17,748 nt of DNA from Pseudomonadota bacterium (GTDB lineage Bacteria; Pseudomonadota; Alphaproteobacteria; Rhizobiales; Rhizobiaceae): positions 1 through 17,748 of the forward strand of contig JAEWHQ010000215.1 of the NCBI GenBank assembly GCA_023387715.1, in the 5' to 3' direction. Under the pieces are notes generated by a model, which made no database searches, was not told the DNA's origin, and was given only the letters and a program-made list of their open reading frames with translations. Shown one piece after another: positions 8,292 through 14,743 of this stretch. Position 1 is the first letter of the stretch, and every line of letters starts with the position of its first letter. Made by a program: the position numbers and the translations under genes.

Positions 8292-8922
8292 AAAGACTGA
8301 TAAAACGATCGGAATGAGTGAAGAAGAGCTGAACGCGCGTCACGCCGAGAAGATGAAAAAAATCAAAGCGGCACGTGATAAAATGCAAGCCACCAAAACC
8401 GATGAAAAAGGTTTGGTGATTGTTAATACCGGTAAAGGTAAAGGCAAATCCACTGCTGGTTTCGGTATGGTTTTCCGCGCACTTGGCCACGGCATGAAGA
8501 TTGGTGTGGTGCAGTTTGTTAAAGGTTCATGGGATACCGGCGAGCGCTGGGTGCTGGAAAAATTCCCTGATCAAGTGACGATCTCGGCATTGGGCGAAGG
8601 CTTTACATGGGAAACGCAGGATCGCGCCCGTGATATCCAGATGGCTAAAGATGCATGGGAACAGGCAAAAGCCATGATCCTTGATGACAGCTATGATATG
8701 GTGCTTTGTGACGAGCTGAACATTGTGCTGCGCTATGATTATCTGCCAGTGAGCGAAGTGATCGACGTGCTGAAAGCCAAAGCACCGATGAAACATGTGA
8801 TCATTACCGGACGTAATGCCAAGGATGAACTCATTGAAGTGGCTGATCTGGTTACCGAGATGGAAATGATCAAACATCCGTTCCGCTCTGGTGTGAAAGC
8901 ACAAAAAGGCATTGAATTTTAA
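8284..8922 (+). CDS. cobO: Cob(I)yrinic acid a,c-diamide adenosyltransferase
   Basis: A CobA/CobO/BtuR-type corrinoid adenosyltransferase: it transfers the 5'-deoxyadenosyl group of ATP to reduced cobalt, forming adenosylcobyrinic acid a,c-diamide. The 212 residues match the family. After a highly charged helix of about 40 residues (rich in E, K and R), the P-loop NTGKGKGKST spans residues 48-57. CDELN lies at 142-146, and the C-terminal block TGRNAKDELIEVADLVTEME is diagnostic. The ATG at 8284 overlaps the end of cobN by eight bases and has GAGG just upstream at 8277-8280, suggesting coupled translation. It is the last gene before the hairpin terminator, so it probably ends the riboswitch-controlled operon. 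Confidence 0.97.
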   Translation: MTEKTDKTIGMSEEELNARHAEKMKKIKAARDKMQATKTDEKGLVIVNTGKGKGKSTAGFGMVFRALGHGMKIGVVQFVKGSWDTGERWVLEKFPDQVTISALGEGFTWETQDRARDIQMAKDAWEQAKAMILDDSYDMVLCDELNIVLRYDYLPVSEVIDVLKAKAPMKHVIITGRNAKDELIEVADLVTEMEMIKHPFRSGVKAQKGIEF

Positions 8923-8928
8923 GACTGG

Positions 8929-8965
8929 ATGCGTTCAAGCTTTGCGAAGTTTGAACGCATTTTAT
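8929..8965 (+). terminator. Intrinsic terminator after cobO
   Basis: ATGCGTTCAAGCTT at 8929-8942 pairs with AAGTTTGAACGCAT at 8947-8960 as a 14-pair stem with one G-U pair and a TGCG loop, then TTTTAT. This is a strong stem with a short T-run, six bases after the cobO stop. It is the natural end of the cbtB-cobO operon. The T-run touches the first possible ATG of the next gene. Confidence 0.85.
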
Positions 8966-8978
8966 GATGGATATGATA

Positions 8979-9407
8979 ATGGTTGATAGCTGGCAGTTTT
9001 GGGCGCTTTTATCGGCAGTTTTTGCGGCCCTCACGGCAATTTTTGCGAAAGTCGGTATTCAGGGCGTTAATTCCGATTTCGCTACGCTGATCCGCACTTT
9101 CGTCATTATTGGTGCGTTGAGTGTGTTTTTAAGTGTCTCGGGGCAGTGGCAATCACCCGCCGAGATTTCAGCCAAATCATGGGTGTTTCTGGTGCTGTCA
9201 GGTTTGGCGACAGGCGCTTCATGGCTGGCTTATTTCCGCGCGCTGCAAGTGGGCGACGCAGCCCGCGTCGCACCGGTTGATAAATTGTCGGTCGTGCTGG
9301 TTGCTATTTTTGCAGCGGTTTTTCTTGGTGAGCGCATGTCGATGATCAACTGGTTCGGCATTGTGCTGATCGGTTGTGGTGTGGTGCTGGTTGCTTTGCG
9401 GGTTTAA
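8979..9407 (+). CDS. EamA-family membrane protein, single-domain (half-size)
   Basis: An inner-membrane protein of the drug/metabolite transporter superfamily with only one EamA repeat (about 142 residues; full-size members have two repeats and about 290 residues). Four to five hydrophobic segments are visible, at roughly residues 4-22, 35-52, 65-83, 95-113 and 118-140, ending in the typical VAIFAAVFLGER ... WFGIVLIGCGVVLVAL block. Single-repeat members presumably dimerise. The substrate cannot be told. ATGs at 8964, 8967, 8973 and 8979 are all in frame; I chose 8979 because the earlier ones lie against the terminator, and the weak GGA at 8969-8971 could serve 8979. The 3' end overlaps the opposing TSUP gene by four bases. 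Its link with cobalamin is by position only. Confidence 0.8.
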   Translation: MVDSWQFWALLSAVFAALTAIFAKVGIQGVNSDFATLIRTFVIIGALSVFLSVSGQWQSPAEISAKSWVFLVLSGLATGASWLAYFRALQVGDAARVAPVDKLSVVLVAIFAAVFLGERMSMINWFGIVLIGCGVVLVALRV

Positions 9408-10189
9408 AAACCTAACCAGACACGCATCGGGTTATCCGCTTCCAGCATGAGGCGGATAGCCAGACCAAGGCTGACAATAATCAGCAATGGCTTGATAATT
9501 TTTGAACCCACCCGCATCGCCAGTGAAGCGCCGATTTGTGCTCCGGTAAATTGGGCAATGCCCATCAAAATCCCGTATTTCCAGTTGATTGTCACCACCA
9601 AGGAAAAGGCAACAAAGCTTCCTAAATTAGAGGCGCAATTGAGCAATTTTGTGTGCGCTGTTGCTTTCAAAATGCCGTAACCGGCCAGTGAGACAAAGGC
9701 GAGCATGAAGAGCGAGCCGGTACCGGGGCCAAAGACACCATCATAAAATCCAATCAGCGGCACGATAGTAATGCCGAATAAAAACGGTTTCATCCGGCTG
9801 GTGCGGTCGATATCGCTGATATTGGGCTTCAGCATAAAGTAAAGTGCGATCAGAATCAGCAAAACCGGCAAGGCACCGCGAATGATGGAGACCGGCAGGA
9901 TTGTCGCCAGCAGCGCGCCGAACACTGAACCAATCAGCGACATAAGGGCTGCAGGCCAAAGGGACATAAGATCAATATGGCCTTTGCGCGTATAGGCAAT
10001 GGTTGCCGATGTGGAGCCGAAAAGGCCTTGCAGCTTGTTGGTGCCGAGCGCTTCGACCGGTGGGATACCTGCCAGCAACAATGCCGGAATGGTAATCATG
10101 CCGCCACCGCCTGCAATAGAATCAATAATACCGGCAATGAATGCAGCGGCGATGAGAAGCAGGGTTAACTGGTCGAAAAATTCAAACAT
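9404..10189 (-). CDS. YfcA-like TSUP (TauE/SafE) family membrane transporter
   Basis: A 261-residue integral membrane protein of the TSUP family (Pfam TauE/SafE), strongly resembling E. coli YfcA. The two inverted halves each show the family signature: IIDSIAGGGGMITIPALLLAG followed by ALGTNKLQ in the first half (about residues 20-60), and FYDGVFGPGTGSLF followed by KATAHTKLLNCASN in the second (about 147-190). Seven to eight hydrophobic helices are visible. TSUP members move small sulphur-containing or carbon anions, and the substrate here is unknown. Because it sits in a B12 locus, a role in cobalt or precursor transport is conceivable, but this is speculation. Start at 10189 (ATG on the minus strand); no clear ribosome site is seen. 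It converges on the EamA gene and diverges from the TerB-like gene. Confidence 0.92.
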   Translation of the reverse strand: MFEFFDQLTLLLIAAAFIAGIIDSIAGGGGMITIPALLLAGIPPVEALGTNKLQGLFGSTSATIAYTRKGHIDLMSLWPAALMSLIGSVFGALLATILPVSIIRGALPVLLILIALYFMLKPNISDIDRTSRMKPFLFGITIVPLIGFYDGVFGPGTGSLFMLAFVSLAGYGILKATAHTKLLNCASNLGSFVAFSLVVTINWKYGILMGIAQFTGAQIGASLAMRVGSKIIKPLLIIVSLGLAIRLMLEADNPMRVWLGF

Positions 10190-10338
10190 GATGCAAGCCG
10201 GAGAAAGAATGAAGTGGCAAGGCGGCGTTTAGTCCTGCATTGTCTTAGCGGTTTCGCTGCAATTAAAAAAGAACTTGTTTTCTGAATTAAGGCTTGCCAA
10301 CACTCATGCCAGCAATGGCTTCAAAAGGGATCGTTACA
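10190..10338. other. Divergent intergenic region between the TSUP and TerB-like genes
   Basis: This 149-base gap must hold promoters for both the minus-strand TSUP gene and the plus-strand TerB-cobE-cobM group. It includes an AT-rich stretch near 10260-10290. I could not identify a convincing -35/-10 pair on either strand. AGGGA at 10326-10330 is the ribosome site used to place the TerB-like start. Confidence 0.4.
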
Positions 10339-10791
10339 ATGGCTGAAAGCTTGTTTGACCGGATTTATGCATTTCTGTCGAAGAAAAGTGCAGTGCAGCG
10401 GGTGGCCGAAGATCCGGCAATGGCAGCAGAGCTTTTGTTGCTGATGCATGTGGTGTTTGCTGATGGTGATCAGCATCCGGCAGAAATTGCTGCTTTTAAA
10501 GAGATCGCTTTTACCAATTTTGGTATTTCCGCCGAAGAACTGCCGGAAGTGACCGACTATCTCAAAGACTATGCTTATGAGACCAATACACGACAGGCAG
10601 CAGCCATGCTTGCTGAAATGGCACCGGAACGCCGCGTGGCATTGTTGCGTGATTTGATGACGGTTGCTTGCTCGGATAATGAGTTTGATGAAGCGGAAGC
10701 AGCATTGATTAATCGTGTGGCGCAGGTTCTCAATGTCAGCCCGCAGGAGTTGCAGGAGGCAAATGCCGCTTCAAAATGCGATCGCTGCTGA
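10339..10791 (+). CDS. TerB-like (tellurite-resistance B family) protein
   Basis: A 150-residue, all-helical, soluble cytoplasmic protein of the TerB-like superfamily. Two copies of the family's acidic helical repeat are visible: MHVVFADGDQHPAEIAAFKEI (in outline FADGD..PAE, residues 40-49) and VACSDNEFDEAEAALI (C-terminal half). These acidic clusters bind metal in related proteins. The function of stand-alone TerB-like proteins is unknown; they are named after tellurite-resistance operons but occur widely. I chose the ATG at 10339 because AGGGA lies about nine bases before it; the frame opens earlier at 10294 without a ribosome site. Its last 16 bases overlap the longest form of cobE, and its TGA shares a base with another cobE ATG (10791), so the two are probably co-translated. 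The C-terminus ends CDRC. Confidence 0.85.
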   Translation: MAESLFDRIYAFLSKKSAVQRVAEDPAMAAELLLLMHVVFADGDQHPAEIAAFKEIAFTNFGISAEELPEVTDYLKDYAYETNTRQAAAMLAEMAPERRVALLRDLMTVACSDNEFDEAEAALINRVAQVLNVSPQELQEANAASKCDRC

Positions 10792-11153
10792 TGGTGATAT
10801 TAGGCATCGGCTTCAGCAGTGCAGCAAAACCTGCTGAAGTAGTTGAGCTGGCGTATCATGTATCGGCAGATCATCAGATTGATGGTATCGCCACCATTGC
10901 ATCGAAGCGGGGCAGTGCGGTGATCGCGGCGCTGGAAGCCGTTTTCAAGGTGCCGGTTTTCTTTTATGAAGCAAATGCGCTTGAAACTGTGACTGAACGG
11001 CTTAAAAATCCGTCAGATCAGTTGTTTAAGCGCATTGGCTGTCATGGTGTGGCGGAGCCTGCAGCTCTCATGGCGGCGGGAAAAAAAGCAGTTTTGATCG
11101 TTGAGAAAGTAAGCTTTGCCAAGGCAACATTTGCATTAGCGCAAACAAGATGA
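10776..11153 (+). CDS. cobE: CobE, cobalamin biosynthesis protein (CbiG C-terminal-like)
   Basis: A small protein (125 residues from this start) matching CobE, equivalent to the C-terminal domain of CbiG. It is required for B12 synthesis in aerobic-type producers, but its exact step is unsettled. Family features are the LGIGFSSAA opening, IATIASKRGS in the first third, VPVFFYEANALETV in the middle, and AEPAALMAAGKKAVLIVEK ... ATFALA at the end. Two starts are possible: ATG 10776, with AGGAGG 16 bases upstream (rather far), or ATG 10791 (MVILGIGF, 120 residues), which overlaps the TerB TGA by one base, a typical coupling arrangement. I list the longer form but am not sure. There is no CbiG N-terminal domain, as expected for the CobE type. 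cobM follows nine bases later. Confidence 0.88.
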   Translation: MRSLLMVILGIGFSSAAKPAEVVELAYHVSADHQIDGIATIASKRGSAVIAALEAVFKVPVFFYEANALETVTERLKNPSDQLFKRIGCHGVAEPAALMAAGKKAVLIVEKVSFAKATFALAQTR

Positions 11154-11162
11154 GTTGAAATT

Positions 11163-11933
11163 ATGGTTGTTCATTTTATCGGCGCGGGGCCAGGTGCTGC
11201 GGATTTAATTACAGTGCGCGGCCAGCGGCTGATTGAGCAATGTCCGGTTTGTATTTATGCGGGCTCGCTGGTGCCGAAAGAACTGGTGGCTTGCGCACCA
11301 GAAAATGCGCTGTTGATTGATAGTTCTACGCTGACCTTGGATGAAATTATCGAGGCCATGCGCGAGGCACATGACAAAGGTTTGGATGTGGCGCGTGTCC
11401 ACTCCGGTGATCCGTCGATTTATGGCGCAACGGCAGAGCAGATGCGGAGACTTGATGCGCTTGGCATTGCCTATGATGTGACGCCCGGTGTGCCGGCTTT
11501 TGCCGCAGCTGCTGCGGCTTTAAAACAAGAGCTGACAATTCCGGGTGTTAATCAGTCTATCATCTTGACCCGCACCTCAATGAAATCTTCCGCTATGCCG
11601 GAAGGTGAGACGCTTAGTAATCTTGGCCAATCCGGTGCGACATTGGTTATTCATTTGTCGATCCGCAATCTGGCAAAAATCGAAGATGAATTATTGCCGC
11701 TTTATGGTGCGGATTGTCCGGTGATTGTGGCTTATCGGGTTGGTTGGCCGGATGAGGAGTTCATCAAAGGCACGTTGGCTGATATTTGTGCCAAAACAGA
11801 AGAGCATGGTGTGAAGCGCACAGCGATGATTTTCATTGGCCGTGCTTTGGATGTCAAAAATTTTCGCAATTCAGCACTTTATGATGAAAGCCATCAGCAT
11901 GTGCTGCGCAGCTCCGAAATGAAAAACGAATGA
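11163..11933 (+). CDS. cobM: Precorrin-4 C11-methyltransferase
   Basis: An S-adenosylmethionine-dependent methyltransferase that methylates C11 of precorrin-4 to give precorrin-5. The 256 residues are normal for the tetrapyrrole methylase fold. FIGAGPGAADLIT (residues 5-17) is the first glycine-rich loop; IYAGSLVPKELV, HSGDPSIYGA (from His80), and TPGVPAFAAAAAALKQELTIPG follow, which together are diagnostic for CobM/CbiF. YRVGWPDEE lies in the second domain. Start ATG 11163, nine bases after cobE, with only a weak ribosome site; it is probably coupled to cobE. The last 40 bases overlap the opposing cobK gene with no room for a terminator. Confidence 0.96.
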   Translation: MVVHFIGAGPGAADLITVRGQRLIEQCPVCIYAGSLVPKELVACAPENALLIDSSTLTLDEIIEAMREAHDKGLDVARVHSGDPSIYGATAEQMRRLDALGIAYDVTPGVPAFAAAAAALKQELTIPGVNQSIILTRTSMKSSAMPEGETLSNLGQSGATLVIHLSIRNLAKIEDELLPLYGADCPVIVAYRVGWPDEEFIKGTLADICAKTEEHGVKRTAMIFIGRALDVKNFRNSALYDESHQHVLRSSEMKNE

Positions 11934-12658
11934 ACAAAAGCCAATATCGCATCAGTGCTTTCAACGACATGATGCGCAACAGGTTTTGGTCTTTCAATTA
12001 TCAGCACTTCAATGGATAAGTCACGCGCGGCATGGATTTTTTCGTAAGATGCGCTGCCACCTGAATTGCGGCAGACAAGATGGGTGATCTTGTATTGGCG
12101 CAACAGGTCATATTCCGCTTCATAATCGGCAGGCTTTGCCAGAATGATCTCGTGATGGCGTGGTAGTGCCACTTCGGCAGGATCAATCATCCGCATAATG
12201 AAATGCACATCATCGCGGTTTTGAAACGGCGCTATATGCTGGCGGCCAAGCCCTAAAAATGCGCGCGCACCGGCAGGTAGCAGGTGCGCTGCTTCTTCTT
12301 CATTTTGAATAACCTGCCACTTGTCGCCAGATTGCGGCTGCCAGCTGGCGCGTTCCAACCGGATGAGCGGGCAGCGGGTTTGATCCGCTGCTTGTTGTGC
12401 ATTGGCTGAAATTTGTCTGGCGAAAGGGTGGGTGGCATCAATGATGAGCGCAATATTTTGTTGTGTTATATAGTCACTTAACCCTTCAACGCCGCCATAA
12501 CCGCCACTGCGCACACTGCCGTCAACGGGTGAGGGGTTCGCCGTTCTGCCAGCCAGCGAAGTGGTGACGGGAAAACCTTGTGCATTTAAGATTTGTGCAA
12601 GCTGTGCGGCTTCTGTGGTGCCACCGAGTAAAAGGATGTTTTGATCAGAGACGGGCAA
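11894..12658 (-). CDS. cobK: Precorrin-6A reductase
   Basis: An NAD(P)H-dependent reductase that converts precorrin-6A to precorrin-6B. The 254 residues are normal for CobK/CbiJ. ILLLGGTTEAAQLA near the N-terminus is the nucleotide-binding start, IIDATHPFARQISANA lies in the middle of the first domain, and CRNSGGSASYEKI with the following VLIIERP block is typical of the second. It starts with TTG at 12658: no ATG or GTG is available between an in-frame stop about 24 bases upstream and the conserved motif, and AAAGG lies eight bases before the TTG. It overlaps the end of cbiD by 14 bases, so translation is probably coupled. The 3' end overlaps cobM by 40 bases on the other strand. Confidence 0.94.
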   Translation of the reverse strand: MPVSDQNILLLGGTTEAAQLAQILNAQGFPVTTSLAGRTANPSPVDGSVRSGGYGGVEGLSDYITQQNIALIIDATHPFARQISANAQQAADQTRCPLIRLERASWQPQSGDKWQVIQNEEEAAHLLPAGARAFLGLGRQHIAPFQNRDDVHFIMRMIDPAEVALPRHHEIILAKPADYEAEYDLLRQYKITHLVCRNSGGSASYEKIHAARDLSIEVLIIERPKPVAHHVVESTDAILAFVHSFFISELRSTC

Positions 12659-13760
12659 GGGTGGTGCCTTTGCGGTCTGTTACAATAATCTCGACCTCAA
12701 CCGGTGCGCCGCGTAATGTTTTGAGGGCAGTTTCCTGTGCTTTTTTGGCGATGGCTTGCGGTAGTCCCAGATCAATCTTCTGAGTCATTTCAAGCACTTC
12801 AAGTGCAGTGTTCGCAGATAGAATCATCTCGCGCATCTCATCGGGTGCGCCCAGCGCTTTGGCTGTCTCCCACAAGAAACCCATATCAACTTGGCTGCGG
12901 GCAGAGTGGAGATCGAGCGCGCCTTGAGCAAGCTTGGTGAGTTTGGCAAAACCACCGGCAAGCGTTAATTTATCAACCGGATGATTGCGCAGATATTTTA
13001 ACACGCCACCGGCAAAATCACCCATATCCAAAATGGCAAAATCCGGCAGGTTATAAATGTCTTGTGCTGCTGTTTCTGATGTGGAACCGGTAGCGGCAAG
13101 CACATGATTTTGTTTTTCCGCACGCGCCACATCAATGCCACGATGGATGGAGTGGATCCATGCTGAGCAGGAAAAAGGGTTGACTACGCCGGTGGTGCCT
13201 AAAATGGAAATGCCGCCGACAATACCGAGGCGCGGGTTCCATGTTTTTTGGGCAATTTCCTCGCCGTCCGGCACAGAAATCATAATCACCAGATCAGCAG
13301 GCAAACCATACTGAGCGCAGATTTCCTCGCAAATTTCGGTCATCATTTTGCGTGGTACAGGATTAATAGCCGCTTCACCCGGGGGAATCGGTAAGCCCGG
13401 ACGGGTCACTGTGCCGACACCATCTCCGGCCTGAAAAAGAATGCCGGTGCCGGGAGGAGCCGGAAAAACCGTTGAGATGATGGTGGCGCCATGGGTGACA
13501 TCGGGATCATCGCCAGCATCTTTAACAATACCGGCCATGGCATAGCCATCGCCCAAACTTTCCAGCACAAGCGGAAAGAAAGGCACTTCACCTTTGGGCA
13601 AAATAATGCCGACCGGATCAATGAATTCGCCGGTAATCAGGGCAGTGAGAGCTGATTTGGTAGCGGCTGTTGCACAAGCACCTGTTGTCCAGCCTTTGCG
13701 CAAAGCTGGTACATCTTGTTCTGGCTCGTGTTCATTGTCTGGTTCTGTCATGTCACTCAT
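12645..13760 (-). CDS. cbiD: CbiD, cobalt-precorrin-5B C1-methyltransferase family
   Basis: A methyltransferase that adds the C1 methyl group (and in the anaerobic route accompanies loss of the two-carbon fragment as acetaldehyde). It is unrelated to CobF, which does this step in Pseudomonas denitrificans. About 371 residues, a usual CbiD length. The signature LRKGWTTGACATAATKSAL lies near residue 20, with VTRPGLPIPPGEAAINPVPR, GGISILGTTGVVNPFS, and LAGGFAKLTKLAQG following in family order. Starts at ATG 13760, ATG 13751 or GTG 13793 are all open and no strong ribosome site separates them; the part before LRKGW is acidic and not conserved. It precedes cobK with a 14-base overlap and diverges from cobA. 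In this CobN-type pathway it presumably replaces CobF. Confidence 0.94.
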   Translation of the reverse strand: MSDMTEPDNEHEPEQDVPALRKGWTTGACATAATKSALTALITGEFIDPVGIILPKGEVPFFPLVLESLGDGYAMAGIVKDAGDDPDVTHGATIISTVFPAPPGTGILFQAGDGVGTVTRPGLPIPPGEAAINPVPRKMMTEICEEICAQYGLPADLVIMISVPDGEEIAQKTWNPRLGIVGGISILGTTGVVNPFSCSAWIHSIHRGIDVARAEKQNHVLAATGSTSETAAQDIYNLPDFAILDMGDFAGGVLKYLRNHPVDKLTLAGGFAKLTKLAQGALDLHSARSQVDMGFLWETAKALGAPDEMREMILSANTALEVLEMTQKIDLGLPQAIAKKAQETALKTLRGAPVEVEIIVTDRKGTTLARL

Positions 13761-13873
13761 AAAGGTCTTATAATCGATTATCTGGCCGGACACAGAGAAA
13801 AATTATGCAAGTGTGATCAATTCACTATTCAATTTCGCTGATTATCCGATAACAGTGATATGAATGAAATTCT
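13761..13873. promoter_or_regulatory. Divergent control region between cbiD-cobK and cobA-cobD
   Basis: This 113-base AT-rich gap must carry promoters for both directions. It contains an inverted repeat TTATC-C-GATAA at 13842-13852 about midway to cobA, and TGTGA (13812-13816) with TCACT (13822-13826), an imperfect CRP/FNR-like half-site pair with the wrong spacing. On the minus strand TTGAAT ... CATAAT with about 19 bases between is a weak promoter candidate for cbiD. No riboswitch motif is present, so these two operons are not controlled by B12 through a leader here. Confidence 0.4.
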
Positions 13874-14743
13874 ATGATGCATGAAGAAAACCGCATGAAC
13901 AAGCAAACAAGGCAGGATCTGCTGCCGCAAATGGAAAAGGGTCAGGTGTGGCTGGTGGGAGCCGGACCCGGTGATCCTGGTCTTTTGACGCTGCATGCGG
14001 TGCGTGCGCTTGAGCAGGCGGATGTGATTGTCTACGATGCTTTGGTGGATGAAACCTGCCTGCAATTTGCCAATGAAAATGCGGTGCTTGAATATGCCGG
14101 AAAGCGCGGTGGTAAACCATCGCCAAAGCAACGCGATATTTCCTTGCGCCTTGTGGAGCTTGCCCGCCAGAACAAACGTGTTTTGCGCCTGAAAGGCGGC
14201 GATCCGTTTGTGTTTGGCCGCGGTGCTGAAGAGGCACTGACATTGGTGGAACATGGTATCAGGTTTCGCATTGTGCCGGGTGTGACGGCAGGTATTGGCG
14301 GCTTGGCTTATGCCGGTATTCCGGCAACGCACCGCACGATTAATCAAAGCGTTACATTTTTAACCGGACATGATGCCAATGGTGTGATGCCGGATAAAAT
14401 GGATTGGCACAGTATTGCGCGCGGTTCGCCGGTGATCGTCATGTATATGGCGATGAAACATATTGGTGCAATTACCCGCCGGTTGATTGAAGCCGGACGT
14501 GCCGCCGATGAGGCGATGGCCTTTGTTTGCAATGCGTCGCTCCACAACCAGTTTGTGCTGGAAACCACCTTGGAAAAGGCAGAAAACGCAGTGCGTGAAG
14601 CAGGATTGCAGCCGCCCGCCATTGTGGTAGTGGGCGAGGTGGTTAAACTGCGTGAAAGCCTTGATTGGTTGGGCGCTGCCGGTGACCGTGTTTTAACGAG
14701 TGAAATACAGACGCGAGAAAATGAACAGGGAGAAATTGCATGA
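13874..14743 (+). CDS. cobA: Uroporphyrinogen-III C-methyltransferase (SUMT)
   Basis: It transfers methyl groups from S-adenosylmethionine to C2 and C7 of uroporphyrinogen III, giving precorrin-2 and committing tetrapyrrole to the corrin branch. The 289 residues form a single methylase unit without the dehydrogenase/ferrochelatase part of CysG. Motifs: WLVGAGPGDPGLLTL (26-40), VYDALVDE, LRLKGGDPFVFGRGAEE with the GGDP at 108-111, VPGVTAGIGGLAYAGIPATHR, and the terminal AIVVVGEVV. The ATG at 13874 is followed by another at 13895; neither has a strong ribosome site and the first 20 residues are not conserved. It leads the plus-strand operon cobA-cobB-cobC-cobD and overlaps cobB as ATGA. Confidence 0.96.
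   Translation: MMHEENRMNKQTRQDLLPQMEKGQVWLVGAGPGDPGLLTLHAVRALEQADVIVYDALVDETCLQFANENAVLEYAGKRGGKPSPKQRDISLRLVELARQNKRVLRLKGGDPFVFGRGAEEALTLVEHGIRFRIVPGVTAGIGGLAYAGIPATHRTINQSVTFLTGHDANGVMPDKMDWHSIARGSPVIVMYMAMKHIGAITRRLIEAGRAADEAMAFVCNASLHNQFVLETTLEKAENAVREAGLQPPAIVVVGEVVKLRESLDWLGAAGDRVLTSEIQTRENEQGEIA

Noticed and set aside
10763..10837. 24-codon frame starting four bases after AGGAGG at the TerB/cobE junction
   Set aside because: It ends quickly, has no recognisable content and overlaps both real genes; the AGGAGG more likely helps cobE translation.
13761..13793. GTG start for cbiD adding 11 residues
   Set aside because: No ribosome site and the added residues match nothing typical; the ATG at 13760 or 13751 is preferred.
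13812..13826. CRP/FNR-like site TGTGA-N5-TCACT
   Set aside because: The spacer is five rather than six bases and the right arm is imperfect, so it is not called as a site.
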